DNA of 64,000 nt from CADEDV01 sp036383515. GTDB taxonomy: Bacteria; Bacteroidota; Bacteroidia; Chitinophagales; Chitinophagaceae. The stretch lies in the NCBI GenBank assembly GCA_036383515.1, contig DASVOE010000129.1, positions 35,022 to 99,021 of the forward strand. Direction: 5' to 3'. The notes under the pieces are model-generated. The model saw nothing but the letters and a program-made list of their open reading frames with translations. It was not told the origin of the DNA and made no database searches. Each line of letters starts with the position of its first letter. Position 1 is the first letter of the stretch. Below are positions 1-8,732 of the stretch, piece by piece. A program made the position numbers and the translations under genes.

Positions 1-285
1 TAAGAGTTCTTTATAAAGCTGGTCTATCGTTTCGCTGAAAAAATCCCGTTTCAACATCCCGGTAGGACGGGTAAATGCCCGTAAGCCGCTGGGACATTCA
101 GGACAGCGGAGATTGCAGGAAGTAGTGGGTTCGAATGAAATAGAAACCGGGTAACCCCATTGCACGGGTCTTTTTGTCCATTTACTGATATAATAACTGC
201 TCAATACTTTCAAACCATTCCAGGCACGGCGGACCGTAAGCTTAGAAAGAAGATTGAGGCTATCATTTTTATTGATCCTTGACAT
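1..285 (-). CDS. Radical SAM protein, N-terminal part (runs off the left edge)
   Basis: Reading from an ATG at 285 to the window edge gives 95 codons without a stop. Residues near 67-74 read CNLRCPEC, the CxxxCxxC motif that binds the 4Fe-4S cluster and S-adenosylmethionine in radical SAM enzymes. The preceding stretch (GYPVSISFEPTTSC) is the usual first beta strand of the barrel. The rest, including any SPASM domain that would define the substrate, lies outside the window, so no reaction can be named. The gene is divergent from pxpB with only 43 bp between the starts. Family call is firm; function is open. Confidence 0.85.
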   Translation of the reverse strand, partial: MSRINKNDSLNLLSKLTVRRAWNGLKVLSSYYISKWTKRPVQWGYPVSISFEPTTSCNLRCPECPSGLRAFTRPTGMLKRDFFSETIDQLYKELL

Positions 286-328
286 CGGAGAGTAAAGTTA
301 AGTTGCTATCTTCAAATCATCTTAAGAG

Positions 329-1066
329 ATGGGATTCAACGCTCCTGCATATCATATTTTCCCCCTTGGCGATACCGCCCTGACCATCGATTATGGAAAT
401 AGTATTGATGAAAATATCAACAAAGAGGTGATCGCAAGAACACAGCAATTAAAGGATAACCTAAAGGGTGTGATAGAAATAGTACCTGCCTACAGCTCAC
501 TGACCGTTTATTATGACCTTGCAGCATTGAAAAGAAAGACTCCCAAAGACAAACTCGTATACGAACACCTGAAGCAAACAGTTGAGCAATGGCTGGAGCA
601 ACCATTATTGCAGCAAGAAACTGCAGAAAGACAGATAAAGATCCCGGTGTGTTATGATCCCGTGTTTGCAACAGATATACTGGCAGTGGCGAAAGCCAAT
701 AATATTACCGTGGAAGAAGTGATGGCTATTCATCTTTCAAGAACATACCGGGTGTTTATGCTTGGATTTTTGCCTGGCTTTTCCTACATGGGTGAAATTG
801 ATGAAAGGATAGCAATGCCCCGCAAACCACAACCAGAAATGGTGGCACCGGGAAGTGTAGCCATTGCCGGTAAACAAACGGGTATATATCCATTGGCTTC
901 ACCCGGGGGGTGGCGGATCATCGGAAGAACACCCGTTAAACTTTTTGATGCGGAAGATAAGGAGCCCACTTTATTAAGAGCAGGCGACAGGGTTCAGTTC
1001 ATTTCAATAACCAGGAATGATTTTTATGAACTTGAAAACGATCCTCTCCGGCAGGAGAATGGATAG
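329..1066 (+). CDS. pxpB: 5-oxoprolinase subunit PxpB (KipI/allophanate hydrolase subunit 1-like)
   Basis: This 245-residue protein is a full-length member of the KipI family. The conserved GFLPGFSYMGEID segment lies near residue 150, followed by the MPRK and VAPGSVAIAGKQTGIYP stretches that form the cyclophilin-like fold. With PxpC and PxpA it forms the ATP-dependent 5-oxoprolinase that converts the cyclic side product 5-oxoproline (pyroglutamate) to glutamate in the cytoplasm. In Bacillus the homologue was first described as an inhibitor of sporulation kinase, a role not expected here. It opens a four-gene operon; pxpC follows after 9 bp. The ATG at 329 follows a purine-rich AAGAG. Confidence 0.93.
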   Translation: MGFNAPAYHIFPLGDTALTIDYGNSIDENINKEVIARTQQLKDNLKGVIEIVPAYSSLTVYYDLAALKRKTPKDKLVYEHLKQTVEQWLEQPLLQQETAERQIKIPVCYDPVFATDILAVAKANNITVEEVMAIHLSRTYRVFMLGFLPGFSYMGEIDERIAMPRKPQPEMVAPGSVAIAGKQTGIYPLASPGGWRIIGRTPVKLFDAEDKEPTLLRAGDRVQFISITRNDFYELENDPLRQENG

Positions 1067-1075
1067 AGCTAATGT

Positions 1076-2065
1076 ATGAACTTACGAATTATCAAAGCAG
1101 GGTTATTAGATACTATACAGGATGTAGGCCGGTATGGCTCGCAACATCTTGGCATTAACCCTTCCGGTGCAATGGACAAACTTTCAGCACAAGTGGCCAA
1201 TATACTGGTGGGTAATGATAGTAATGAAGCCGTGATCGAGTTACATTTTCCGGCCTCCTCTTTTTTCTTTGAACAACCCACTCTTATTGCCGTGAGTGGC
1301 GCTGATTTTTCAGCCAGCATCAATGGTGAAGAAGTTCCTTCGCTGCATCCGATATTAGTAAGTAAGTACAGCATATTACAATTTCATGGAATTAAAAACG
1401 GTGCCAGGGCTTACCTCGCTGTGCATGGTGGTCTCAATCTTTCAAAATGGCTGGACAGCTATAGTACACATATAAAAGCAGTAGCCGGCGGACATAAAGG
1501 AAGAGCCTTGCAAAAAGATGATGAGATCGGGTTTAGAATAGCAAGAGACCTTTGCCAGTTGATCGATAAAAAGGAATATATCGTATTACCCTGGCAGGCA
1601 GATACTCCGTGGAATTATGATCATACGGAAGAAATATATGTGCTTCCGGGAAATGAATGGGATACACTTACGGATACATCCAAAGAAAAATTCACCCAGC
1701 AATCATTTATTATCAGCACGCAATCGGACCGGATGGGTTATCAATTAAAAAGTGAACCTTTATTGAGAAACACAACGGAAGAAATAGTTTCATCGGGAGT
1801 AAATTTTGGCACCATACAATTACTTCCCGGGGCACAGTTAATCATTTTAATGGCCGATCATCAAACCACGGGCGGTTACCCGAAAGTGGCCCATGTTATT
1901 ACCGCCCATCATAGTAAACTGGCGCAAATGAAACCTGGTGATGCTATTCATTTTCAATTTACAGATCTGACAATAGCAGAAGACCTTTTCATAAAACAGC
2001 AACGACATTTACAACAGCTTCAGGATGCCTGTACATTCCGGCTGCAACAATTTATGAATGCGTAA
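1076..2065 (+). CDS. pxpC: 5-oxoprolinase subunit PxpC (KipA, biotin-dependent carboxylase-like)
   Basis: The 329-residue product matches the KipA/allophanate hydrolase subunit 2 family from end to end. Landmarks are the N-terminal LLDTIQDVGRYGSQHLGINPSG, the ADFSASINGE loop near residue 80, and the C-terminal SDRMGYQL and DHQTTGGYPKVAHV segments. It partners PxpB in the ATP-using half of 5-oxoprolinase. The 3' end overlaps the start of pxpA by 8 bp, which indicates translational coupling. The order pxpB-pxpC-pxpA followed by a transporter is typical for this pathway. Confidence 0.94.
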   Translation: MNLRIIKAGLLDTIQDVGRYGSQHLGINPSGAMDKLSAQVANILVGNDSNEAVIELHFPASSFFFEQPTLIAVSGADFSASINGEEVPSLHPILVSKYSILQFHGIKNGARAYLAVHGGLNLSKWLDSYSTHIKAVAGGHKGRALQKDDEIGFRIARDLCQLIDKKEYIVLPWQADTPWNYDHTEEIYVLPGNEWDTLTDTSKEKFTQQSFIISTQSDRMGYQLKSEPLLRNTTEEIVSSGVNFGTIQLLPGAQLIILMADHQTTGGYPKVAHVITAHHSKLAQMKPGDAIHFQFTDLTIAEDLFIKQQRHLQQLQDACTFRLQQFMNA

Positions 2066-2771
2066 GATCGATTTAAACTGTGATATGGGCGAAGGCATCG
2101 GTAATGATGGCGTACTTATGCCGTTTATTACTTCCGCCAACATTGCCTGCGGTTTTCATGCCGGAGATGTGAATACGATGTATGAAACGATTGAATTGGC
2201 CTTAAAGCATAAGGTATCTATTGGCGCCCATGTTTCCTACCTGGATAAAAATAATTTTGGCAGAACTGAAATGGAGCTGAGCGAAGCGGACGTATTTGAA
2301 CTCGTTCAACAACAGCTTATCATTCTTAACGAGGTCGCCGATACGTTTGTCATAAAACTTACGCATGTAAAACCGCATGGTGCCTTATATAATCAGTCTG
2401 CAAGAGATAAACTCCTTGCTAAAACAATAGCAAGAGCTGTAAAAGATTTTGATGAACAACTTATTTTATTTGGATTAAGTGGCAGCGCTTCTATCCATGA
2501 AGCTGCATTGCTGGGATTAAAAACAGCCAGCGAGGTTTTTGCTGATCGCACTTACCGGGATGATGGATCCCTGGTGCCACGGTCAGAACCGGGTGCTTTG
2601 ATCGAAGATACTAGCCAGGTAGTGAAGCAAGTAGTACAAATGACCACAGAAAGCACCGTAACAAGTTTTTCTGGTAAAATAATTCCGATCAATGCGGAAA
2701 CAATCTGTATACATGGTGATGGTAAATATGCTGTGGAATTTGCTAAAGCTATTCATGATGCCATTAAGTAG
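2058..2771 (+). CDS. pxpA: 5-oxoprolinase subunit PxpA (LamB/YcsF family)
   Basis: The 237-residue protein starts MRKIDLNCDMGEG, the signature of the LamB/YcsF family, and carries the conserved SANIACGFHAGD and VKPHGALYN segments. PxpA is the subunit thought to carry out the hydrolytic part of 5-oxoproline cleavage to glutamate. The start ATG at 2058 lies inside the last codons of pxpC, so the two are translated together. Length is close to the family norm of about 250 residues and nothing is missing. The transporter gene follows 9 bp later. Confidence 0.95.
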   Translation: MRKIDLNCDMGEGIGNDGVLMPFITSANIACGFHAGDVNTMYETIELALKHKVSIGAHVSYLDKNNFGRTEMELSEADVFELVQQQLIILNEVADTFVIKLTHVKPHGALYNQSARDKLLAKTIARAVKDFDEQLILFGLSGSASIHEAALLGLKTASEVFADRTYRDDGSLVPRSEPGALIEDTSQVVKQVVQMTTESTVTSFSGKIIPINAETICIHGDGKYAVEFAKAIHDAIK

Positions 2772-2780
2772 TAAGAAGGT

Positions 2781-3962
2781 ATGAAAAAAAACTCCGCTAT
2801 ACTTGGTGCTGCGTTCCTGATGGCGACTTCTGCTATTGGTCCCGGCTTTTTAAACAACACTAGTTTATTCACTAAAGAATTGCTTACCAGTTTTGGTTTT
2901 GTTATCCTTATCTCTATCCTGCTTGATATTGGTGCACAGTTGAACATCTGGAGAATCATCACAGTCAGCGAGATGCGGGCACAGGATCTTTCTAATAAAT
3001 TATTACCCGGGCTTGGTTATGTTCTTGCTTTTTTAGTTGCCTTCGGTGGATTAGCTTTTAATGTAGGCAATATTGCTGGTTGTGGATTGGGTCTTGAAGT
3101 GCTGACTGGTTTGGATGCCAAATGGGGTGCGGTGATCAGTTGTGTGATCGCTTTAATTATTTTCTGGGCAAAAGAGGCCGGTAAAGCAATTGACCTGTTC
3201 GTAAAAATCTTAGGTATTGCGATGATCGGCTTAACGGTATATGTAATGATTGCTTCAAACCCACCTTTTACAAAAGCGATCCTGCATACTTTCTGGCCCG
3301 AGAAGATCAATATTAAAATGATTGTTGCTTTAGTAGGCGGAACTGTTGGTGGTTATATCAGCTTTGCAGGCGCACATCGATTATTGGATGCGAATATAAA
3401 AGGAACAGCAGCTATTCCACAGGTAAACCGTAGTGCAGTCACAGGTATTATCATTACTTCCATCATGCGGTATGTATTATTCCTGGCGGCACTGGGTGTA
3501 GTATGGAGTGGCGCTGTATTAAGTGAAAAAAATCCTGCGGCTTCCGTATTTCAACAGGCAGCGGGTAATGCCGGGTACAAATTTTTTGGAATGGTGATGT
3601 GGGCGGCAGCTATCACTTCGGTCATCGGGGCTTCCTATACTTCTGTTTCCTTCTGGAAAACATTCAGTCCTGCTTTTGAAAAAAATCAACGATGGCTGAT
3701 CACGGGATTCATTATTATCTCCACCGCCATTTTTATTGCCTTGCAGCAGCCACCCAGTTATATATTAGTAACAGCCGGCGCATTGAATGGATTGATATTA
3801 CCGGTTGCTTTAGCCATTATGCTGATAGCCGTAACGAAGAAAAGATTGTTTGCCCTGTATAAGCATTCTATCTGGATGCAGGTGGTAGGGTGGATTGTAG
3901 TAGCAGTGATGGGATGGATGGGAGGTATTGTCATCGGCCAAAGTATAAAGCAACTTTTTTAA
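2781..3962 (+). CDS. NRAMP-fold transporter without metal-binding motifs, possible 5-oxoproline transporter
   Basis: This 393-residue, very hydrophobic protein has about 11 membrane segments and aligns with the NRAMP (Nramp/MntH) fold. In metal-carrying NRAMPs the first helix has a DPGN motif and the sixth an MPH motif. Here the first helix reads AIGPGFLNN and the sixth GGYISFAGAHR, so both the metal-binding Asp and the Met are gone. It is the last gene of the pxp operon, and related NRAMP-like genes (for example ycsG in Bacillus) sit beside pxp genes elsewhere. Import of 5-oxoproline or another organic substrate is inferred from this context. A terminator follows at 4006-4044. Confidence 0.85.
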   Translation: MKKNSAILGAAFLMATSAIGPGFLNNTSLFTKELLTSFGFVILISILLDIGAQLNIWRIITVSEMRAQDLSNKLLPGLGYVLAFLVAFGGLAFNVGNIAGCGLGLEVLTGLDAKWGAVISCVIALIIFWAKEAGKAIDLFVKILGIAMIGLTVYVMIASNPPFTKAILHTFWPEKINIKMIVALVGGTVGGYISFAGAHRLLDANIKGTAAIPQVNRSAVTGIIITSIMRYVLFLAALGVVWSGAVLSEKNPAASVFQQAAGNAGYKFFGMVMWAAAITSVIGASYTSVSFWKTFSPAFEKNQRWLITGFIIISTAIFIALQQPPSYILVTAGALNGLILPVALAIMLIAVTKKRLFALYKHSIWMQVVGWIVVAVMGWMGGIVIGQSIKQLF

Positions 3963-4005
3963 TTCTTATCATATTCATTGTTTCTCCGTGAGAAAACAAT
4001 AGAAA

Positions 4006-4044
4006 ATAAAAAAGCCCAACCATAGGGTAAGTTGAGCTTTTTAT
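4006..4044. terminator. Bidirectional terminator between two convergent genes
   Basis: Arms AAAGCCCAAC (4011-4020) and GTTGAGCTTT (4031-4040) form a 10-bp stem with one mismatch, around a 10-base loop. A run of A precedes it and a run of T follows, so it can stop transcription from both sides: the pxp operon from the left and the L,D-transpeptidase-like gene from the right. The odd pair is G-U when read from the minus strand, so the stem is more stable in that direction. Confidence 0.8.
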
Positions 4045-4070
4045 TCATCCATCCTTGTTTGTGTGTCCAA

Positions 4071-4796
4071 TCAATCGTTTAGTATTTTAGACCTTTTCAG
4101 GTAGTTCTTTACCGGGTTATAAATGAAAAGACAGGTTCCGTTTTTTATTGTTTGTATTAATAACGTACTTTCTTTTTTTGATACGACCGGACAGCCATAA
4201 CTGCGGCCCATATAAGAAGAATTTACTTTACCTGCACCAATATAATCAGCACCATGTATCACGATTGCTCTTTTGTAAGCTTTATCATTAAAGCCGGGTT
4301 CCAGGCCATCAATACGTAAAGACAATCCATGTTCGCCGTTATAGGTTTGTCCTGTTATATAAAAACCAAGACTGCTTTGCAAAGAGGAAGGTTTATTTGA
4401 AAACCGTGTCGCAAATTCAGTACCTGAGTTACGGCCATGCGCTACCCAGGTATTCATCACGATAGTATTAGAATTAAGATCAATAAGATACAATCGTTTA
4501 TTATTAGAAGATTGGCTGAGATCGCAGATCGTTAAATAACCAGTCGTTATTTTTTTTTGTGCCGTTAACTTCAGGTAACCTTTATAGGCATACTCAAATG
4601 CTTTTTGAGATAAACCCTTTTCTTTGAGATTAAGTTCATTGTATAATAAAACAGAAGAGGCATTGCTGAAAGAAACATCATCCCGGTGAGAAGGTCTATT
4701 ATCAACCGCTGTTGTGTAAATAACCGGCGAACCTGTGAAGGAGGCCAATGCAATAAAAGCACAGCAAAGGGATATGGGTACAAATAGTTTTCGCAA
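4071..4796 (-). CDS. Murein L,D-transpeptidase catalytic-domain-family protein (YkuD_2-like)
   Basis: The 241-residue protein has an N-terminal signal peptide (residues 1 to about 22) and a C-terminal catalytic domain with H181 in VIHGADY and C202 in SYGCPVV, the His/Cys signature of L,D-transpeptidases. The family is the divergent Bacteroidota/Proteobacteria type (PF13645), which is shorter around the active site than classical YkuD. A periplasmic role in peptidoglycan cross-linking or attachment is likely; the exact reaction in this subfamily is not established. It has its own promoter-like sequence at 4835-4865 and ends at the shared terminator. Confidence 0.85.
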   Translation of the reverse strand: MRKLFVPISLCCAFIALASFTGSPVIYTTAVDNRPSHRDDVSFSNASSVLLYNELNLKEKGLSQKAFEYAYKGYLKLTAQKKITTGYLTICDLSQSSNNKRLYLIDLNSNTIVMNTWVAHGRNSGTEFATRFSNKPSSLQSSLGFYITGQTYNGEHGLSLRIDGLEPGFNDKAYKRAIVIHGADYIGAGKVNSSYMGRSYGCPVVSKKESTLLIQTIKNGTCLFIYNPVKNYLKRSKILND

Positions 4797-4834
4797 CGGG
4801 ATACGGATTTCGGATTCTTAAACGGTGTACGCAT

Positions 4835-4865
4835 CAAAAATATTATTCAACCCTGCTAATTGCAA
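4835..4865 (-). promoter_or_regulatory. Bacteroidota-type promoter for the L,D-transpeptidase-like gene
   Basis: Read on the minus strand, TATTTTTG (4835-4842) matches the TAnnTTTG -7 consensus exactly, and a TTG lies 20 bp upstream (4863-4865) as a -33 core. The start codon is at 4796, giving a leader of about 30 nt. Confidence 0.55.
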
Positions 4866-4981
4866 GCAATAAAACACTCTTTTATAGTCTTTAGCGAAGA
4901 AGTACGTAAACAATGGCCAGTAGCCTACGTGGGAATATACTAATTGATACAATACCTGTAAATAACCCATTAAAAAGAGAA

Positions 4982-6025
4982 TCAATTCTCCATGCCCGGG
5001 TGTGCATCTCTTTGCTTGGTGACAAATTCGCTGGAATAGATCTTCAATAGCAATATAAATAATGAGATCAGCAGTGGGCCAAAGATCAAACCAATAAAAC
5101 CAAAGAGATTTAATCCAATGATCACTCCGAATACGGTTGTTAATGGGTGAACATCCCCCAGCTTTCTTAATAAGGTAAAACGTAATACATTATCAACGGT
5201 GCCGATAATCCCAAAGCCAAAGATGAGCATGGTAACACCCTGCCAGGTTTGCCCATGCGCCAGGAAGATCAAAGAAATGGGTACATACGCCAGTGCAGCA
5301 CCAACTACGGGTAACATGGCAGCAATACAGGTAACTCCAAACCAAAAGAAAGGTTCTTTCACTCCCAATACCAGGTAACCTATTAAGGCGACTATACCCT
5401 GTGCTAATGCTATGGCCGGAATACCAATCGCATTCGACATTACCATCATGCTTACTTCCTTACCCAGCCTTGCAACATTATCATCTTTCAAAGGAATGTA
5501 TTCATATAAGGCATCTTCCATCTTTCTTCCATTCACCAGCATGAAATAAAGAATGAAATACATAAAAAAGATCGTAGTAAGTACATTAAAAGTAGTACCC
5601 AGGATATGGGGCAAGCTTTGTGTAATGGTATTTCCAAGCTTATTGATATTGGCATCACTGGCAATGGAAATATCAAACCGCTGTTCAACATCCGTGGTCA
5701 GCTTTTTTAATGCAGCGATCAATTCAGTTGAATGTTGTATGGCATAAGCAATTTTGGAAGAGAGCATTTCGGCCAGCAAACCTACCGGCAATAGAATAAC
5801 AACAAAAGAAAGGAGCATAAGCAATACCGCTGTCCATCCTTTGCGCCATTTCTTTTTTTCTGTGAGATAAAACATCCAGCGGTGCATTAATATATATAAG
5901 GTGATAGCACCCAGCACAGCCGGCACAAAAGAATAGAGCTGCAGGAACAGCAGCAGCCCTAATAATAATAACAGGAGTATAAAAAATATCTGCCGGATGC
6001 GGTTCTGGTCAAAAGTGTTATTCAT
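4982..6025 (-). CDS. AI-2E family transporter (PerM-type permease)
   Basis: The 347-residue membrane protein has about eight hydrophobic segments: two or three near the N-terminus, a soluble stretch at residues 80-150, then a cluster ending with the GLIFGPLLISLFILLLKIY segment typical of the family. Members have been linked to autoinducer-2 export or to ion/proton antiport, and the substrate cannot be told from sequence. The ATG at 6025 is used; reading two codons further would require a TTG start. It stands alone, between the transpeptidase-like gene and a MATE exporter, all on the minus strand. Confidence 0.88.
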   Translation of the reverse strand: MNNTFDQNRIRQIFFILLLLLLGLLLFLQLYSFVPAVLGAITLYILMHRWMFYLTEKKKWRKGWTAVLLMLLSFVVILLPVGLLAEMLSSKIAYAIQHSTELIAALKKLTTDVEQRFDISIASDANINKLGNTITQSLPHILGTTFNVLTTIFFMYFILYFMLVNGRKMEDALYEYIPLKDDNVARLGKEVSMMVMSNAIGIPAIALAQGIVALIGYLVLGVKEPFFWFGVTCIAAMLPVVGAALAYVPISLIFLAHGQTWQGVTMLIFGFGIIGTVDNVLRFTLLRKLGDVHPLTTVFGVIIGLNLFGFIGLIFGPLLISLFILLLKIYSSEFVTKQRDAHPGMEN

Positions 6026-6135
6026 AAGCAATACAAAATACGAGTACTAAGTATGAAATTCAAAACGACGGCATAAAACTATATAAATCTTCAGCAGCCA
6101 TCTCACCCCGCACTTTATCCTTTCGTATTTGTTTT

Positions 6136-7560
6136 TTACACTTTTATCTGTTTCCACTTACCTTTTTTGAAATAATACCATGCCGCCAGCGCCATTACAG
6201 TTTCTGCTACAGGGATGGCAATGAAAGCCCCGGTCGGGCCCATGTTCACTTCTTTCGCCAGTATCCAGGCAAACGGTATCTGGAAAATCCAGAATCCAAA
6301 TACATTTATCCAGGTTGGCGTTTTGGTATCCCCGGCACCATTCAATGCCTGAATCATCACCATACCTATTCCATAAAAAATATAACCGGCACCAATTACT
6401 TGTAAGGCCATAGTGCCATAGCGATGTACTTCGGGCTCACGGGTGAATATGCTGATAATAGGTGATGCAAAGAAAACAAAGAGTACCGTTACCAATGCCA
6501 TAAATAAGGCATTGTATTTAGCCGTCAAAAAAACACTTTGCTCTGCCCGTTCAGGTTGCTGGGCTCCCAGGTTTTGACCAACTAAAGTAGCCGCTGCATT
6601 ACTCAATCCCCACGCAGGCAGAATAAAAAATACAACGTTCCGGATAGCCACCTGGTAGCCGGCAGTGGCATCTGTACTACCGGTAACAGATACGAGCCAG
6701 GCAAGTATGATCCAGCTACCGCTTTGTATAAAGAACTGTAGCGTAGCCGGCCATGCAACAGTAAATAATGTTTTGATTACAGGAAGGTCCCATTTAAAAT
6801 GTGAACCATTTAGCTTGATAGTTCTTTTGCCACTGAAAAGGTGATAACATTGATAGATGACACCGATGCCGCGACCAATAGTGGTAGCAATAGCAGCGCC
6901 TTTCAATCCCAGCTCAGGAAAAGGACCATACCCATTGATGAGCATGGGGCAGAGGAAAATGTTGATGATACTGGCGATCCATAAACTGCGCATGGCCATA
7001 GCAGCATCACCTGCCCCCCGAAAAATTCCATTGATAAGAAATAATAAAATGATGACCACACTTCCACCCAGCATGATGCGGGTAAAGACGGTACCTTCTT
7101 TTATCACTTCTTCGCGGGCACCCATGATCTTTAAAATATCAGCTGCATAAATGATTCCGGCAATGCTGACCACAACCGTAACCATCAATGCAATCAGCAA
7201 TGACTGTGCGCCTGCATGTGCAGCGCCATCCGGGTTTTTTTCTCCGATCCTGCGTGCCACTACGGCTGTAGCAGCGGTGCTTAATCCAATGGCGATGGTA
7301 TACACAAGAGCAATAACTGATTCAGTTAAACCCACGGTGGCCATGGCATTTTTACTGTTGGGCAGGTGACTTACAAAATACATATCTACTACAGCAAATA
7401 CGGATTCAAGACTCAGTTCAAGGATCATCGGGATGGCAAGTAGTACAATAGCTCCACGAATGCTTCCCTGTGTATAGTCGTGTTCTGCACCCCGCAATGA
7501 TTGTTTGAGCAGGGCAAAAAAATGAGATAATTTATTGGTATAAATAGTCGGTTGCGACAT
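6136..7560 (-). CDS. MATE family efflux transporter
   Basis: The 474-residue protein shows the twelve membrane segments of MATE exporters in two homologous halves, with the opening IRGAIVLLAIPMILELSLESVFAVVDMYFVSHL diagnostic of the family's first helices. MATE proteins export drugs, dyes or metabolites in exchange for Na+ or H+. It belongs to the NorM/DinF-like bacterial groups in general appearance; the substrate is unknown. No regulator or partner gene is adjacent. The start at 7560 is the only ATG that gives a full first helix. Confidence 0.92.
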   Translation of the reverse strand: MSQPTIYTNKLSHFFALLKQSLRGAEHDYTQGSIRGAIVLLAIPMILELSLESVFAVVDMYFVSHLPNSKNAMATVGLTESVIALVYTIAIGLSTAATAVVARRIGEKNPDGAAHAGAQSLLIALMVTVVVSIAGIIYAADILKIMGAREEVIKEGTVFTRIMLGGSVVIILLFLINGIFRGAGDAAMAMRSLWIASIINIFLCPMLINGYGPFPELGLKGAAIATTIGRGIGVIYQCYHLFSGKRTIKLNGSHFKWDLPVIKTLFTVAWPATLQFFIQSGSWIILAWLVSVTGSTDATAGYQVAIRNVVFFILPAWGLSNAAATLVGQNLGAQQPERAEQSVFLTAKYNALFMALVTVLFVFFASPIISIFTREPEVHRYGTMALQVIGAGYIFYGIGMVMIQALNGAGDTKTPTWINVFGFWIFQIPFAWILAKEVNMGPTGAFIAIPVAETVMALAAWYYFKKGKWKQIKV

Positions 7561-7972
7561 GAGTGATAAGGTTTGATAACTTGTGCCCGGTTAAACAATA
7601 AATCCAAATGGAAAATTTATCAGCCGGGGACACAAATGAGAAAATGCAAATTAAATTTAAATAAGAGTTGAGCAACGAAATGTTGCTTACCCATTTTTTG
7701 TCCGTAGTGTCAGGTTCTGATACAATGGAGGCGAACCTTAGCAGATTTTCATATTCATTTATTTGAAGGGAGCAAAAATAAGATGATTTTTTGATCGTAA
7801 AGAAAAAATTTATGGCTTGTAATGCACCCTTTTCAAAATTTATCAGGTACTTTTTATTTCACGCAAAGGGGCAAAGAAAATAAGTCGCTAAGGATACAGT
7901 CTTTGCGTCTTGGGTTACTTTGCGGCTTTGCGTGAAAAATTCAAACTGGTACACTACTTTATGATTTATATG
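7561..7972. other. Gene-free stretch with an inverted repeat
   Basis: No convincing gene is visible in these 412 bases. The left part is the upstream region of the MATE gene. The right part holds an inverted repeat made of CTTTGCG-type words, described separately at 7857-7937. Confidence 0.6.
7857..7937. repeat. Inverted repeat of the CTTTGCG type
   Basis: Perfect 12-bp arms TTTCACGCAAAG (7857-7868) and CTTTGCGTGAAA (7926-7937) flank a 57-bp centre with further partial copies of CTTTGCG and GCAAAG. A degenerate relative with arms CACAAAGT and ACTTTGTG lies at 28753-28801. The repetition suggests a dispersed palindromic repeat family, not a gene-specific operator. Confidence 0.6.
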
Positions 7973-8563
7973 TTAATGGCAAATATCAAATTTGAGATGA
8001 ATAGCCCCCGTTGTTGAAATCGTATTTGTTCTTTTTAATTTCTTTACTTCATTACCCATTTGCTCAAACAATCTTATGCCCTCACCCAATAGCACAGGTG
8101 CAATGTGTAGGTTAACTTCATCAAGATAGTTTCCTTTTAAAAATTGCTGTGCAATAGTAGCGCCACCCATTACCCAAATGTTTTTACTGCCAGCTACTTT
8201 TTTTGCCTCGGTTATTGCATTTTCAATACCACCAGTTATAAATACAAACCCCTCAGCTTTCCTTTCAGGAATTGATGAAGAAATCACAAATGCGGGCACG
8301 TTAAAAGGAGATACACCATCCCAGGCATTCTTTATCGCCATATTATAAGTTCGCCGGCCTATTATTACAGCTCCGGAGGTTTCAACAATCTCCTTAAGAA
8401 TAGCAGCGTCTTCATCCGTTTTGCCGGCAAATATCCAGTCATGGATCAGCAGGCCGTTATCTCCCATTGGTTGTTGCGGGGTAACGTTTGTCCCGGCAAT
8501 ATAACCATCCAGTGACATGGATATATTTAAAACTATTTTTCCCTGTTTTAAGTGACAGTCCAT
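7973..8563 (-). CDS. Dihydrofolate reductase-family protein (RibD C-terminal-like)
   Basis: The 196-residue protein carries the N-terminal NISMSLDGYIAG motif, the central VIIGRRTYNMA and the WVMGGATIAQQFL nucleotide-binding stretch of the RibD C-terminal/DHFR-like fold. These stand-alone proteins are NADPH-dependent reductases of unknown substrate and are common in Bacteroidota; it is not the folate-cycle DHFR. A -7-like TAGGTTTG lies at 8596-8603, upstream of the ATG at 8563. The neighbouring AraC-type gene on the same strand begins upstream at 9587 and could regulate it, but nothing in the sequence proves this. Confidence 0.88.
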   Translation of the reverse strand: MDCHLKQGKIVLNISMSLDGYIAGTNVTPQQPMGDNGLLIHDWIFAGKTDEDAAILKEIVETSGAVIIGRRTYNMAIKNAWDGVSPFNVPAFVISSSIPERKAEGFVFITGGIENAITEAKKVAGSKNIWVMGGATIAQQFLKGNYLDEVNLHIAPVLLGEGIRLFEQMGNEVKKLKRTNTISTTGAIHLKFDICH

Positions 8564-8732
8564 TACTTAAAATTTTTTATTGCTGATTGAATGATCAAAC
8601 CTAATTGCATTTAATGAATTGCGGCGGGTGTAACTACGGCAATTTACTATGCTGATTCCGACAGTAAGGAGAAGGGCAACAAACAGAGAAAATGAGAAAA
8701 AAGAAACGGTCAATTATAAGCCAACGGCTCTC

